64,000 nucleotides of DNA from positions 68,010,424 through 68,074,423 of the forward strand of contig NC_086024.1 in the NCBI RefSeq assembly GCF_036323735.1. The letters run 5' to 3'. This stretch comes from Rattus norvegicus (Eukaryota > Chordata > Mammalia > Rodentia > Muridae). Shown here one piece after another: positions 24,355-34,930 of this stretch. A program made the position numbers and the translations under genes. The number at the start of each line of letters is the position of its first letter. The first letter of the stretch is position 1. The notes under the pieces were generated by a model. The model was not told the DNA's origin. It was given only the letters and a program-made list of their open reading frames with translations, and ran no database searches.

Positions 24355-26998
24355 AATGGGAATTAATAATCAGTTGTTATTAATCTCTTTCAACATCAAT
24401 GGGCTCAATTCCCCAACATAAAGACATAGGCTAACAGAATGGATGCAAAGACAGGATCATTCTGCTGCATAAATGAAACACATCTCAACATCAAACATAG
24501 ACATTACCTCACATTAAAGGGCTGAAAAAAGATTTTCTGAGTAACTGGTCCCAAGAAGAAAGCAGGAGTAACTATTCTAATACCTGTGTACTTTCAACCA
24601 AAATTAATGAGAAGAGATGGGAAAGAACAGTTCCTACTTACCAAAGGAAAATTTTATTAAGATAATGTCTCAGTTCTAAATATCTATGACACAAATGCAA
24701 GGGCACCCGCATTTACAAAGAAAACATTATTAAAGTTTAAATAACATAATGAACTCCACACATTGATAGTGGGAGACTTCAACACCTCACTCTTACCAAT
24801 AGACAGGTCATCCAGACAGAAATTATACAGAGAAATAATGGAAATAACAGACATAATGTCACAAATAGATATTTAACAAATATCTATACAACATTTCACT
24901 CAAACATAAAAGAATATAACGTCTCCTTAGCACTTCATGGAACCTTTTGCAAAATTGACTATATATTCAGTCGCAAAGCAAGACTCAACAGATACAAGAA
25001 AATTGAAATAGCCCTGTATCTTGTTAAAGTAGGATGGATTACAGCTGGACTTCATTATGGACAGAAACAACAGTAAGCCCCCAATCTCATGGAAAATGAA
25101 CATCTTTTTACTCAATTACTACTCTGTCTGAGTAGAAATAAAGAAATTAAAGACTTTATAGAATTTAATGAAAATGAATACACAACATATCAAAACTTAT
25201 GGGACACAATGAAAGCAGTGCTAAGAGGAACTATAGCACCAAGTGTCTTCAAAAGAAATTAGTGAGATTTCATGCTAGCAACTTAGTAGCACACCTGAAA
25301 GCTCTCGAACAAAAGGAAGTAAGCACACCCACAGGAGTAGATGGCAGAAAATTATCAAACTCAGTGATGCCATCAATAAAATAGAAACAGGGAACAATAT
25401 AAAGAATCAATGAAACAAAGAGTTGGTTTTTTGAGAAAATCAACAAGATAGGCAAACCCTTAATCAAAATAATTAAAGAGTAGAGAGACTAGGCAAATTA
25501 GCAAAATCAGAAATAAAAAGGGGGACATAACAACAAACACTGAAGAAATACAAAGAATCATTAGGTCTTAAAAAACCTGTACCCCACAAAATTGGAAAAC
25601 CTAATGAAATGGATGATTTTTTTTGGATAAAGACTACTTACCAAAGTTAGATGAAGATTGAGTGAACAATCTAAATATACCTATAACCCCTAAGGAAACA
25701 GAAGCAGCCATTAAAAGCCCCCAAACCAAAAACCAACCAACCAACCAAACAAACAAAAATACAAAAAAAAATCCAAACAAAAAAAAAAACCTAAACAAAA
25801 AATGTCCAGGGCCAGATGGTCTTAGTACAAGTTAGCACAAATGCTTTTCAAATTATTAGGAACAGATGGAATACTGCCAACTTCATATATGAGCCACAGT
25901 CACTCTAAAACTTAATCCATACAAAGACTCAACAAAGAAAGAGAATTTCAGACCAATTTTCTTTATGAACATTGATGCAAAAATGCTTAATAAGATACTC
26001 ACAAAAGAATCCAAGAACACATCAGAAACATCATTCATCATAATCAAGTACTTTATCCCAGAGATAGATGCAGGGATAATTCAAGACATGAAAATCAATC
26101 AATGTAACCTACCATATTAACAACCTGAAAGAAAAAAAAAACAACCAACCAAACAACAACAACAAAACCAGAATCATCTCTATATGCTGAAAAAGCCTTT
26201 GGCAAAATCCAGCACCCCTTTATAATAAAAGTCTTGGAAAGATTGGGGATACAAGGCACAGTAATTGTAATAATCAGCAAGCGGATAGTCAACATCAAAT
26301 TAAATAAAGAGAAACTTAAAGTGATTCTACTAAAATAAGCAATAAGACAAGGTTGTCCACTCGTTCCATATCTACTCACTATAGTACTTGAAATTTTGCC
26401 CTAGAACAGAAAGACAACTAAAGGAAACCAAGGGGATACAAACTGGAAAGGAAAAAGTCAAAGAATCACTATATTCAGAAAATATAAATATACATAAGTG
26501 ACCCCAAAAATTGTATCGGGGAACTCCTTCAGTGGATAAACATCTTCAGCAAAGTTGCTAGATACAAAATTATCTAAAAAGAAAAGACATAAAACATAAG
26601 ACATAAAACTTCTATATACAAACAATTAATGGGCTGAGAAAGAAATTATGAAAACAATATCCTTCCAATACCCGTGGATAATATAAAGTATCTTTGTGTA
26701 ACTCTAAGGAAGCAAGTGAAAGACCTATATGACAATAACTTCAATGGAAATATCTTCCATGCTTGTGGGTCAGTAGGGTAACAGTAAAAGGAGCTATCTT
26801 ACTAAAAACAATCTACAGAGTCAATGCAATTCCATCAAAATTACAACATAATTCTTTACAGACCATGAAAGAAAAATACTCAACTTCAAATGGAAAAACA
26901 AAAAACCCAGGATAGTTAAAATTATCTTGTACAATAAAAGAACTTCTGGAGATATGTCCATCCTTAATTTCAAGCTGGACTGTGGGACAAAAATCCAA
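24355..26998 (+). pseudogene. L1 ORF2 remnant (endonuclease and reverse transcriptase)
   Basis: ORF2 encodes the endonuclease/reverse transcriptase that nicks target DNA and copies L1 RNA. The start (AATCTCTTTCAACATCAATGGGCTC) and the endonuclease region to about 25150 are readable but broken. The palm motif FADD should lie near 26480, where TATATTCAGAAAATATAAATA stands instead, so the catalytic pair is lost. A-rich expansions interrupt the frame at 25725-25802 and 26130-26166. Not functional. Confidence 0.8.
25725..25802. repeat. A-rich low-complexity expansion in ORF2
   Basis: AACCAACCAACCAACCAAAC, CAAACAAACAAAAATAC and poly(A) runs occupy the site just before the conserved GPDG-type motif of ORF2. 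The same site is expanded in two other L1 copies of this window (44957-45013; about 56868-56893). Confidence 0.85.
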
Positions 26999-27835
26999 AA
27001 CCCCTTCATGATAAAAGTCTTGTAGAGATTAGGGTCAAGATGGACATACGTAAATGAAGTGAAGGCAATTTACAGTAATCCTACAGCCAGCATCAAATTA
27101 AATGAAGACAAACAAAACAATTTCACTTAAACAAGGTATAATACAAGGTTCTCTACCCTCTCCATATGTATTCTCAATAACACTTGAAATTCTAATTAGA
27201 GCAGTAAGACAACTGAAAGAGATCAAAGGGATACAGATTGGAAAGGAAGAAGTCTAAGTATCATTATTTTCAGATGATATGATAATATATAAGTGACTCT
27301 AAAAATTCTACAAGCGAATGCCAGCTGATAAATACATTCAGTGAAATGGCTAGTTACAAAATTAACTAAAAATGTCAGTAGTCCTCCTGTAAATAAATGA
27401 CAAATGGGCTAAGAAAGAAATTAGGGAAACAACATTCACCACAATATTAAAAATAATATAACATATCTTGGTGTAACTGTAAGCAAGCAAGTGAAAGATC
27501 TATATAACAAGAACTTCAAATATTTAAAGAGAGAAATTAAAGAAGATATCAGAAGATGCAAAGATCTTCTATGCTCATGGATCAATAGGATTAACATAGT
27601 AAAAATGGCCGTCCTACCATAAAGAATCTACTGATTCAATGCCAGCCTTATAAAAATTCCAACATGATTCTTTAGAGACCCTGAAAGGACAATACTCCAT
27701 TTCATGGTTTTACAAAAAGGATAGCTACAATAATCTAAACAATCAAGAACTTCTGGAGGTATTACCATCTCTGATTTCAAGCTGTTTTACAGAGCTATAG
27801 TGGCAAAAACCCACACCAACACTCCGGTAGCCAGT
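26999..27835 (+). pseudogene. Second copy of the L1 reverse-transcriptase region
   Basis: The segment restarts with CCCCTTCATGATAAAAGTCTTG, which is equivalent to 26212 onward. It repeats the RT palm (TTTTCAGATGATATGATAATA at about 27266, FADD-like DDMI retained but frame-broken), then AAGCAAGTGAAAGATCTATAT and GGATTAACATAGTAAAAATGGCC, ending at GTAGCCAG. It differs from the first copy at many positions, so the duplication is old or joins two different L1 copies. Confidence 0.8.
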
Positions 27836-29560
27836 TTATCTTCTGTGTATTTTTAATGCTCTCTATTTTTTCCTACACAAATTAAGTTAGAGTGAGATCA
27901 TTGAAGTCATAGATATAAAAGTAGCTGAGAAAAATCAACTTCCTGAGACAGACATCTCTAAACAAAGAGCTAGTTTAGGCAAATGTGCCTTTGGGTAGTG
28001 TATTTCAAGATACATATGAAGAGTTTTGGCATACAGTAAACAGATTTTGGAAGAAATCTATTTTCATGGTTACAAAATATTGAATAAACCTAAAGTTCAT
28101 TTAAATTAGTGACACATAATGTTCAACTACTCCTAAAATTTATATTATTATTTTATTTCCAACAAAGGTATTCCTAATTCATTGCTTTATATTTCAAAAA
28201 AATAGCCATGCATTTCAATCGATTTCTTTACTTAAAATTTTCATTAGCTGCTATTGGAAAATATAACATATGAGTTTAATCAAGTCTGAATAAATAATTT
28301 TGAGTGGAATAATTTATTTTTTGATCTGGTTTGCGAACAGAGGAGTTACACAGATGAAAGTAATATATTTGGGTATAACTCTTGGGGAAATTTAGTACTC
28401 AAAGATAAGTTTCATTAGAAGTAAGGACACACTTAATCATCAACGTATTCTGACTCTATCAAACTCCCGAAGAGAATTTGGTTGCAAACAGCAGACTTGT
28501 TGCCAATACCCAAGAAGTGATTGGATTAAATGGGGCATGGAAATAACTAACTAGTCCTAATAAAATGATCATTGCCATGCTTTTTGTTAATGATTTAATT
28601 CTGTGAGCTGATGTGCTGATGTGTACCAGCTGTGTGGTTATGAGCAGAAGGGAGCATGACGGTGTTCAAGTATTACTAATGGAGAGTGCTGGAAGGGGTG
28701 CTGCGAGGCACTGCTGCCCCTTTGTATCTATGTAGGATGGGTTCCAATTTTCTCTAGTGCCTTGTAAAAACGAACTTCTAAAGTGTTTCCATACACTTTG
28801 TATAAATTTTCCTTTAGGCTTTCAATCATCTTTATAGTATTCACACCTAAATGGTAGGTATTCATTGTGAATACAATGAAACCATTTGTCAAATTGTAAT
28901 GTCGAGGGAACTATGTCAAGAAAAGGTCTGTACCTGTTCAATATAGATAAATATTCTTTCTCTGTTGGCTGGAGGTACAGAATCTGCTGATTAAGAGGAC
29001 TCAGTTGTCTGTACTTCTGAAGGCCAAGTTGTGCAAACTGTCAGATTGGCCGTGCACACTCATTCTCCAATCAGCAAAGTTTCTTTTGCAGAAAGCATAA
29101 GTAACACAGAAATATAGCAATTCCTATATTAAGGTAAAAAGACTTATTTCATTCTTGATACTTCAACCTGGGTAGTTTTCATAATGAACAAAACCATTTG
29201 TTCCCATACATAAAGGAGAAAGAGAAACAACATCCCATGTATTGTCCTTATTTTTCTTTCAGCAGCTTTTTCATTTTAAACTATGTTTGAGAAATGCAAA
29301 TAAGCTGATTTTTGGACTTATGAACATTACCTAAGCATTTACTTGGTAGTGGAAACTGGTTTTGAAATCTATTGGCCTTTGAAGAGCACCATCATTCTGA
29401 CTGTTTGGTGGTTGCCATTCACTTACCTTTGGCTGCTGCCTTTGCTGCCTTTATTGTTTCTGCTGACCGTTTTATATGATTTTTCTGCTATAGGCATTGT
29501 TGTGGATCTTCTCTGATGTACAGAGATTGCTCTGTTAGTATTTGCAATCCTTTCTTAAAG
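27836..29560. other. Unique AT-rich non-coding DNA
   Basis: No repeat family, gene or splice-flanked open exon is recognised. Confidence 0.4.
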
Positions 29561-29569
29561 TTATTATCT

Positions 29570-29850
29570 TTGTATGTTCATGTTGCTGTAACAAAATACC
29601 TTGAACAGGTTGGGTTATACAATAGGCACGGATGTCTCTGGATTTTGAAAGCTGGTTCATCCAAGGTCCAGGTGCTTTCCAATTCAGTTCTTGCTGAGAT
29701 GGCTATCTTGGTGGTTTTAAATACATTATGGAGAAGAATCTTAGATCTTTCATTCTCTTTTTTATAAGAGCTGTAATCCTTTCATGAAGAGTCCAACTTC
29801 ATTTTTTCATTTATACCTTTTCACAGTTAATGCTGGAGTTAGGGCTTTAA
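29570..29850 (-). mobile_element. MLT1/MST-type MaLR LTR fragment
   Basis: The plus strand has TTCATGTTGCTGTAACAAAATACC, then TAAGAGCTGTAATCCTTTCATGAAGAG, and TGCTGGAGTTAGGGCTTTAATATTTGAATTTAGG. This is the antisense order of a mammal-wide MaLR LTR with large gaps. Weak but consistent. Confidence 0.5.
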
Positions 29851-30454
29851 TATTTGAATTTAGGAGTGGGGTAAACATTTACTTTATAGCAGTCACAAAT
29901 TAGGAGGCTGATACATTTTCAGATAATTTTGATCAATGTGTAGAAATTAAGTCATTGACATCTCAATTTAGGTCTCAGCAAAAATACTCATCCTCCCACT
30001 GGGTAACTTAATTTCTCCAGGCAAATCTGAACTAATCGTCTTTCTGTTCTTAAGAGAAATCCCATCCATCTGTCATTATTAATGATGTTTTGGTGATGTC
30101 TGCCAATGTGTAAATTGAATCACCTGAATGCTATCTGGCTTGCTTGGAATGTGGGTCTGCTCCAGATTTCTGTTATCATAAACAGAAGTGAAATTGTATG
30201 CCATAAATATCTTTTGCTTTGGGTTCAGACACTTCTTTTAAGTATGAAGACAGAGAGACTGAAAACTATTTAATTTGTAGCTTGAGTGACCAACAGTAGA
30301 CATTATGAGATGTAACAGCCGTGACACATCATGAACACTCTTCAATTTAGGCTGAGCTGAGAACACTAGGACAGTGGTGCTGAAGTTTGAGAATTTAAAG
30401 AAGTGTGTTGAGTGTCCCGGGCATCCCAGAGGTATAGAGGGTTGATTTCTTAGG

Positions 30455-30654
30455 TTACTGTGCTCCATGTTCCTCCTCCAGATCTTTGATTTCTTTAAAC
30501 TTTAATTTCTTGCTGATCCAATATGCAATCAGAACTGCTGAGAAGACTGAAAGTATGCCAGAGACTGCTTCCTGATTGCACATCCAGATGCCCAGCTTCT
30601 TAGCAATTATGTTAGTCAGTACCGTTAGGTAGCCTAATATAAATACCTGTATCC
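30455..30654 (-). CDS. Candidate terminal coding exon of an unidentified membrane protein
   Basis: On the minus strand a pyrimidine-rich acceptor TGTGTTTTCCTAG ends at 30655. The frame that follows is open for 65 codons from IQVFILGYLTVL to the TAA at 30455-30457. It is protein-like. One hydrophobic segment (VFILGYLTVLTNII) is followed by a basic turn (AKKLGIWMC), then a second hydrophobic segment (AVSGILSVFSAVLIAYWI), and a charged tail SKKLKFKEIKDLEEEHGAQ. The alternation of membrane segments and a Lys/Glu-rich cytoplasmic-like end fits the C-terminus of a multi-pass membrane protein. Upstream of the acceptor the frame closes within 15 bases, as expected for an intron. An ATTAAA polyadenylation-type signal lies about 180 bases past the stop (30269-30274). 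I do not recognise the protein, and no partner exon was found in the window. It could be a real last exon, an exon of a decayed gene, or chance. Confidence 0.4.
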
Positions 30655-30844
30655 CTAGGAAAACACAGTGTCACTGAGTCTACTGCATCCTGAGAAAGTT
30701 ATTTACATGGAACAATATTTCATGTACTAGTATTTGACTGAAATCATTTACTCAGTGTTATATTTTTTTGAGATTTACTTGTCTAGCTATATTTATGTTC
30801 ATTGTTTTATTTGATTTTAATACTTTATGTTTATTTAATTAAAA

Positions 30845-30990
30845 GTTTAATTTATTTGTATGTGCATGTGCTCATGTGTGTTCATCTGTGTGTAGTGGTC
30901 ATACTATTTCCTACTATGTAAGTTTTAGTGATTACATTCACATCATTAGGCTTAGTGAAGTACCTTTACCAATAAGCCCTCCTATCAGCT
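30845..30990 (-). mobile_element. B4/RSINE1-type SINE fragment
   Basis: The plus strand shows TATGTGCATGTGCTCATGTG, TCATTAGGCTTAGTGAAG, TACCTTTACCAATAAGCC, an antisense tRNA-like SINE 5' region (CTTTACCCAATAAGCCATCTC in better copies). A short (GT)n follows at 30997-31016. Confidence 0.5.
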
Positions 30991-31529
30991 TCCTTATAAT
31001 ATGTGTGTGTGTGTGTGCCCACACTTTGCCTTCCTCTTTTCTTATCTTTGGGTTTTGAAAATAGTGGGCTACAGATTCACTAATGTCATTTCATGATTCA
31101 CCCATGGAAGTTTCTGAAGGTGTTTGGCCAAGAGTAACTATGGGATCAAGGGGAGGCAGACTCTTATGCGTACTTGTCATTTATGTGAGTTCTTTTTGCT
31201 AAACTTTCAATGCCTGAGTTTTTAAGTCTTAGACAATCAGGCAAGCACAAAATTAATCATGCTATGGTTTTCTCTTGTATTCTTTCTGATTATTAATAAG
31301 TTTTAGCATCCCTTTTTTTGTTCAGGATCCAATGAATGAGACAGATATAGTTACCTTTTTCACAACTATGGTGATAGTATTTCTTTAGGGAGTTTGTCAG
31401 ACTATTCTTTATCTACTTCAGGGTCATTTTATTATATAAACATATAAACCATTGATTTAGAGCTTCTTTCATTATCTTTTGCTACTCCCTAATTTAGTTT
31501 TAATTTTTCTATAACATTTTTCTTTTATT

Positions 31530-32610
31530 TTTGAGGTTATAATATACTTACATTATTTCTCTTTTCCCTTTTCTCCTTCCAAACCCTCCCATATGCCTAC
31601 CCTTGTTCTCTTTCAAGTCCATGGCCTTTTCTTTCATTAATTATAATATTATTTGTATTCATGTTTTTAGGTCTGACTGCTTGGTATTGAATAACCAATT
31701 GGTGTGTTCTTTGTGTGTGGTTGAGGCCTAGTGAACGTTTCCATGTTCACTTTGGCATGTCTATTGCTGTCATGTTAGGGCAGTTATGTTGGTGATACTT
31801 TTTAAGTGTAGCTTCTGACTTAGGCAAACTCAAAGCAAACTCTCCAGCCCTATGACTCTTACAATCTTTCTGCCTCTTCTTCCACAATATTCCCGGAGCT
31901 TTAGGGGTGGGGGTGTTTTGTGGATATATCCACTGGGATGGGGCTTTACAACTCTGCATTTGGATTGGTTGTGATTTGCTCTATCAGTCACTTTCTGCTT
32001 CAGGGAAGGTTCCTCGATGAGGGCAAGGACTATACTTAACTCTTTAATATAAGGACAAATATTTAGATTGTAGTTAAGGATTATTCTAATTTAGTAAAAT
32101 ATTGGTTGTAGGTTCTCATCTAAGATCCATGATGGCACTAGCCCTTGGTAGTTGGCTAGGTTTCCAGTAATAACCATTTTGTCCCTTTTATTGAGCTGGT
32201 CTCTAATTAAATCTAATCAGGGAGTTGTGCCTGCCAATGTGTGTGTACCTCTATTATACCCTTAGTGTTGTTGTATTATCCTGGTTATCCTGTATATCCA
32301 TATATATGTTTTCATAGGCATCACAGCTGGGTAGAAATTTTGGTTGCCCCCTTCTTTTGGGAGCTTGCATGGTGCCTTTTGGTACCATAAAATCCAGTCC
32401 TCAGGGAAGAGGTCATCAGACCAATTCTATTTCAGAGGTCTCTGGGCCGTTTCAGAAGTTAGTGGCATCTTCAGCAGTAGCGACATATGTTCATCTCTGG
32501 AGAGAAACTAAGGTCAGCGACTATAGGCTGCATGTTTTGGGAATCTCTTGTTCAATCTGGACAACTCAAGAGAGGGCTTCTTATACTTTGTATTTTTTAA
32601 TAGTGCTATT
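31530..32610 (-). mobile_element. L1 (Lx8/Lx9-type) 3' UTR
   Basis: The plus strand contains GGTATTGAATAACCAATTGGTG, GTTGAGGCCTAGTGAACG, GGCATGTCTATTGCTGTC, AAGCAAACTCTCC, TGGTTGTGATTTGCTC, GGTTCTCATCTAAGATCCATGA, GGTAGTTGGCTAGGTTTCCAG and CATCACAGCTGGGTAG, in the order of an old rodent L1 3' UTR in antisense. Non-coding. Confidence 0.75.
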
Positions 32611-32729
32611 TCATTCTTGAAGCATGGTATTGCCAGTTGAGATTATTTAAAAACCCTATATATGCATATTTATACACAGAAATATGTGTATTACAAGATT
32701 TTTCAAGGTATATAATTAATAGTATGATT

Positions 32730-33410
32730 CCTTATGGCTTTTCCGACATTTTTATTGTTGTTTTGTATTTACTTCCCTGTCACCTCCTTACAGAGCACCC
32801 CCTTTCCGTATTTCCTATCAGACCACTTCTACCTGACCCTTGCACTTTGCCCTACTCCCTCCTTTTGTATTTACTTCTATCCTCCACCACTTCTAATTTT
32901 CCAGATCAGATCTTTTACATCCTGCTATCTTCTCTATTGCTCCCTAAACCCCCTATCCTGACAATGGTCCTGTTTTGTTTTCATGGTTTCTTAAGTTATT
33001 ACAAACTACATTATTCAAAGACTTAGAGCTTTAGATGGGAGAGCTATCTGTGAAGGAGAAGGCAGTCTTTTAGGTTAATGCTAGGGAGAGGTGTCGCTGG
33101 ATCATATGGCATATCAGTTTTGGTTTCTCCACACTGATTTCCATAATGGCTGCATGATTCTGTCATTTCACTCACATCAAATGTCTCCCAAATGCTCTCC
33201 AGCATTTGTTATTGTTTCTTTTGTTGTTTTTTGTCATTCTGCCAGGGGTAAGATGAAATCTCGAAGTACTTAGGATTTGCATTTTTCTGAATTGCAAAGA
33301 ATCCTGAGTATCTTTTGAGATATTTCTTTGTCATTTTGTTTTCTTCTTTTTTCCCAAGTATCAAGATTATTGAAAATTTAATGTACAGATCTATCAAAAT
33401 GTAGAAATAC
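32730..33410 (-). mobile_element. L1 3' UTR and ORF2 C-terminal remnant
   Basis: A CT-rich UTR-like part (32730-33000) is followed by GTGTCGCTGGATCATATGGC, TTCCATAATGGCTGCATG and GGGGTAAGATGAAATCTCGAAG. These are the antisense end of L1 ORF2, decayed. The open frames across it are shadows. Confidence 0.6.
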
Positions 33411-33487
33411 ATATATACATAGTTGAAAGATCTTTATAGTTTCCATGTACTTGTGTATTATTGTTTTAGTGTTTATAATATAATATT

Positions 33488-33915
33488 TTTTCTTTTTTAT
33501 TGGATATTTTATGTATTTACATTTCACGTTATTCCCTTTCCCCCTCTTCTATCCTCCCCTTTTCTGTGAATATGTTCCCACTCCCATCCACCTACTCCCA
33601 CCTCAACACCCTGGCATTCCCCTACACTGGTGAGTCAAGTCTTCACAGGATCAAGGGCCTCTCCTCCTACTGATGCCAGACAATGCCATCCTCAGCTACA
33701 TATGTGGCTGGAGCTAGGTTGCTCCATGTGTATCCGTTGGTTGGTGGTTTAATCCCTGGAAGCTCTGGGGGTTTTGGTTGGTTGATATTGTTGTTCTTCC
33801 TAAGGGGTTGCAAACCCCTTCAGCTCCTTCAGTCCTTTCTCTAACTCTTCCACTGGGGTCCTTGTGCTCAGTCTGATGGTTAGCTGTGAGCATCCATATC
33901 CCTGTTCAGGTGCCA
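33488..33915 (-). mobile_element. Rat-type L1 3' UTR, 5'-truncated
   Basis: The plus strand begins TTTCTTTTTTATTGGATATTTT (poly-A end in antisense), then TTACATTTCACGTTATTCCC, CACCCTGGCATTCCCCTACAC, GATCAAGGGCCTCTCCTCC, AAACCCCTTCAGCTCCTTCAG and GGTTAGCTGTGAGCATCC. It is the antisense of the rat L1 3' UTR seen in sense at 47300-47760. Confidence 0.88.
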
Positions 33916-34599
33916 GACTTATTTCTTGAATGGGAGTTTATCCACAATCTCCTTGTCTGTATATTTGTAATGATATATAGAAAATCTATGGCTTTGTACA
34001 CACTGATTCTGTGTTTTGTCATATTACTGAATTTATTATTTCTAGATTTTTTTGTGTTAGAATTTTTGAGATCTCTACTGTATAGTACTGTGTCACCTGG
34101 CTTGAGACTGCATAGGTCTTGTGCATGCTGTTACAACCACTTTAAGTTTATATGTACAGCCACCCCCCCCCAAAAAAAACCCCTCCAAAACAAAACAAAC
34201 AAACAAAAAACAGGCCTCTGCCTATTACAAGTCTTGCTTTCTTTTTCCTAATGAGAATTTCCATGCTTAATGTGGGCAACACCATTCTAGGGGCTGGGAG
34301 CTCAGCGTTAGTAAAAAGGAGGAAGCAGCATAGCAGCATTCATTCTTCTCTGTTTCCTGATTGTAAATGTAATATCAGCAGCGTCTTCATCCTTCCACTG
34401 TTACATCACAATATATTGAATTCCCAGACATTAAGTCAAAAGAAACTCTTCATTCCTTAAGTTGAATATATTGGATATTTTTGTCACAACAGCACAAAAA
34501 GTAATTCAAGTTCCAAGGTTTGCACTATAATAGTTTATAGTGGAATTATTCCATTATTATTAACATTTTAATCTCTCTGTCTCTTTCTCTGTTTTCGTG

Positions 34600-34930
34600 G
34601 CATGTGTGGACATACATATGCATGCATGTATGTGTGTATATGAATGTAGGCATATGCGTATGTTGGTACATACGAGGTCAGAGCAAAGCCTCATGTGTAA
34701 GTACTTTTCTTACTTGCTCAAGACTGTGTCTTGTTATTTTTTTTCACCAAGTATGCTGATCTGGCTGGCCCAGGCACTTCTGAAGGGTTTTCTTGACTTA
34801 ACCACCCACATCCTCTGAGGAACATAGGATGTACATACTACCATATCTGGTTTTCCACGGTTTGTATGGATTTGAACAGGTTCTCGTGTTTGTACAAGTG
34901 CTTTACCAACAAAGCCATCACCATAATACT
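34600..34930 (-). mobile_element. B4 SINE, degenerate
   Basis: The plus strand runs from GTATGTGTGTATATGAATG and ATACGAGGTCAGAGCAAAGC through CAAGACTGTGTCTTG, GATCTGGCTGGCCCAGG and ACATACTACCATATCTGG to GTACAAGTGCTTTACCAAC and AAGCCATCACC. That is the full antisense order of a B4 element (a B1-related part and an ID/tRNA-like head). Confidence 0.65.

Larger units (their letters stand above)
21940..27835 (+). mobile_element. Old L1 (Lx-type), rearranged and inactive
   Basis: A presumed 5' UTR (about 21940-22530), ORF1 remnant (22533-24250), spacer with CA/CAC repeats (24290-24345) and ORF2 remnant (24355-26998) lie in canonical L1 order. ORF1 is split by an 850-bp chimeric insertion (22981-23830). 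Downstream, the reverse-transcriptase to C-terminal segment occurs a second time (26999-27835). The element stops at 27835 without ORF2 C-terminus, 3' UTR or poly(A). Since L1 integrates from its 3' end, the missing end implies a later deletion or rearrangement. Confidence 0.85.
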
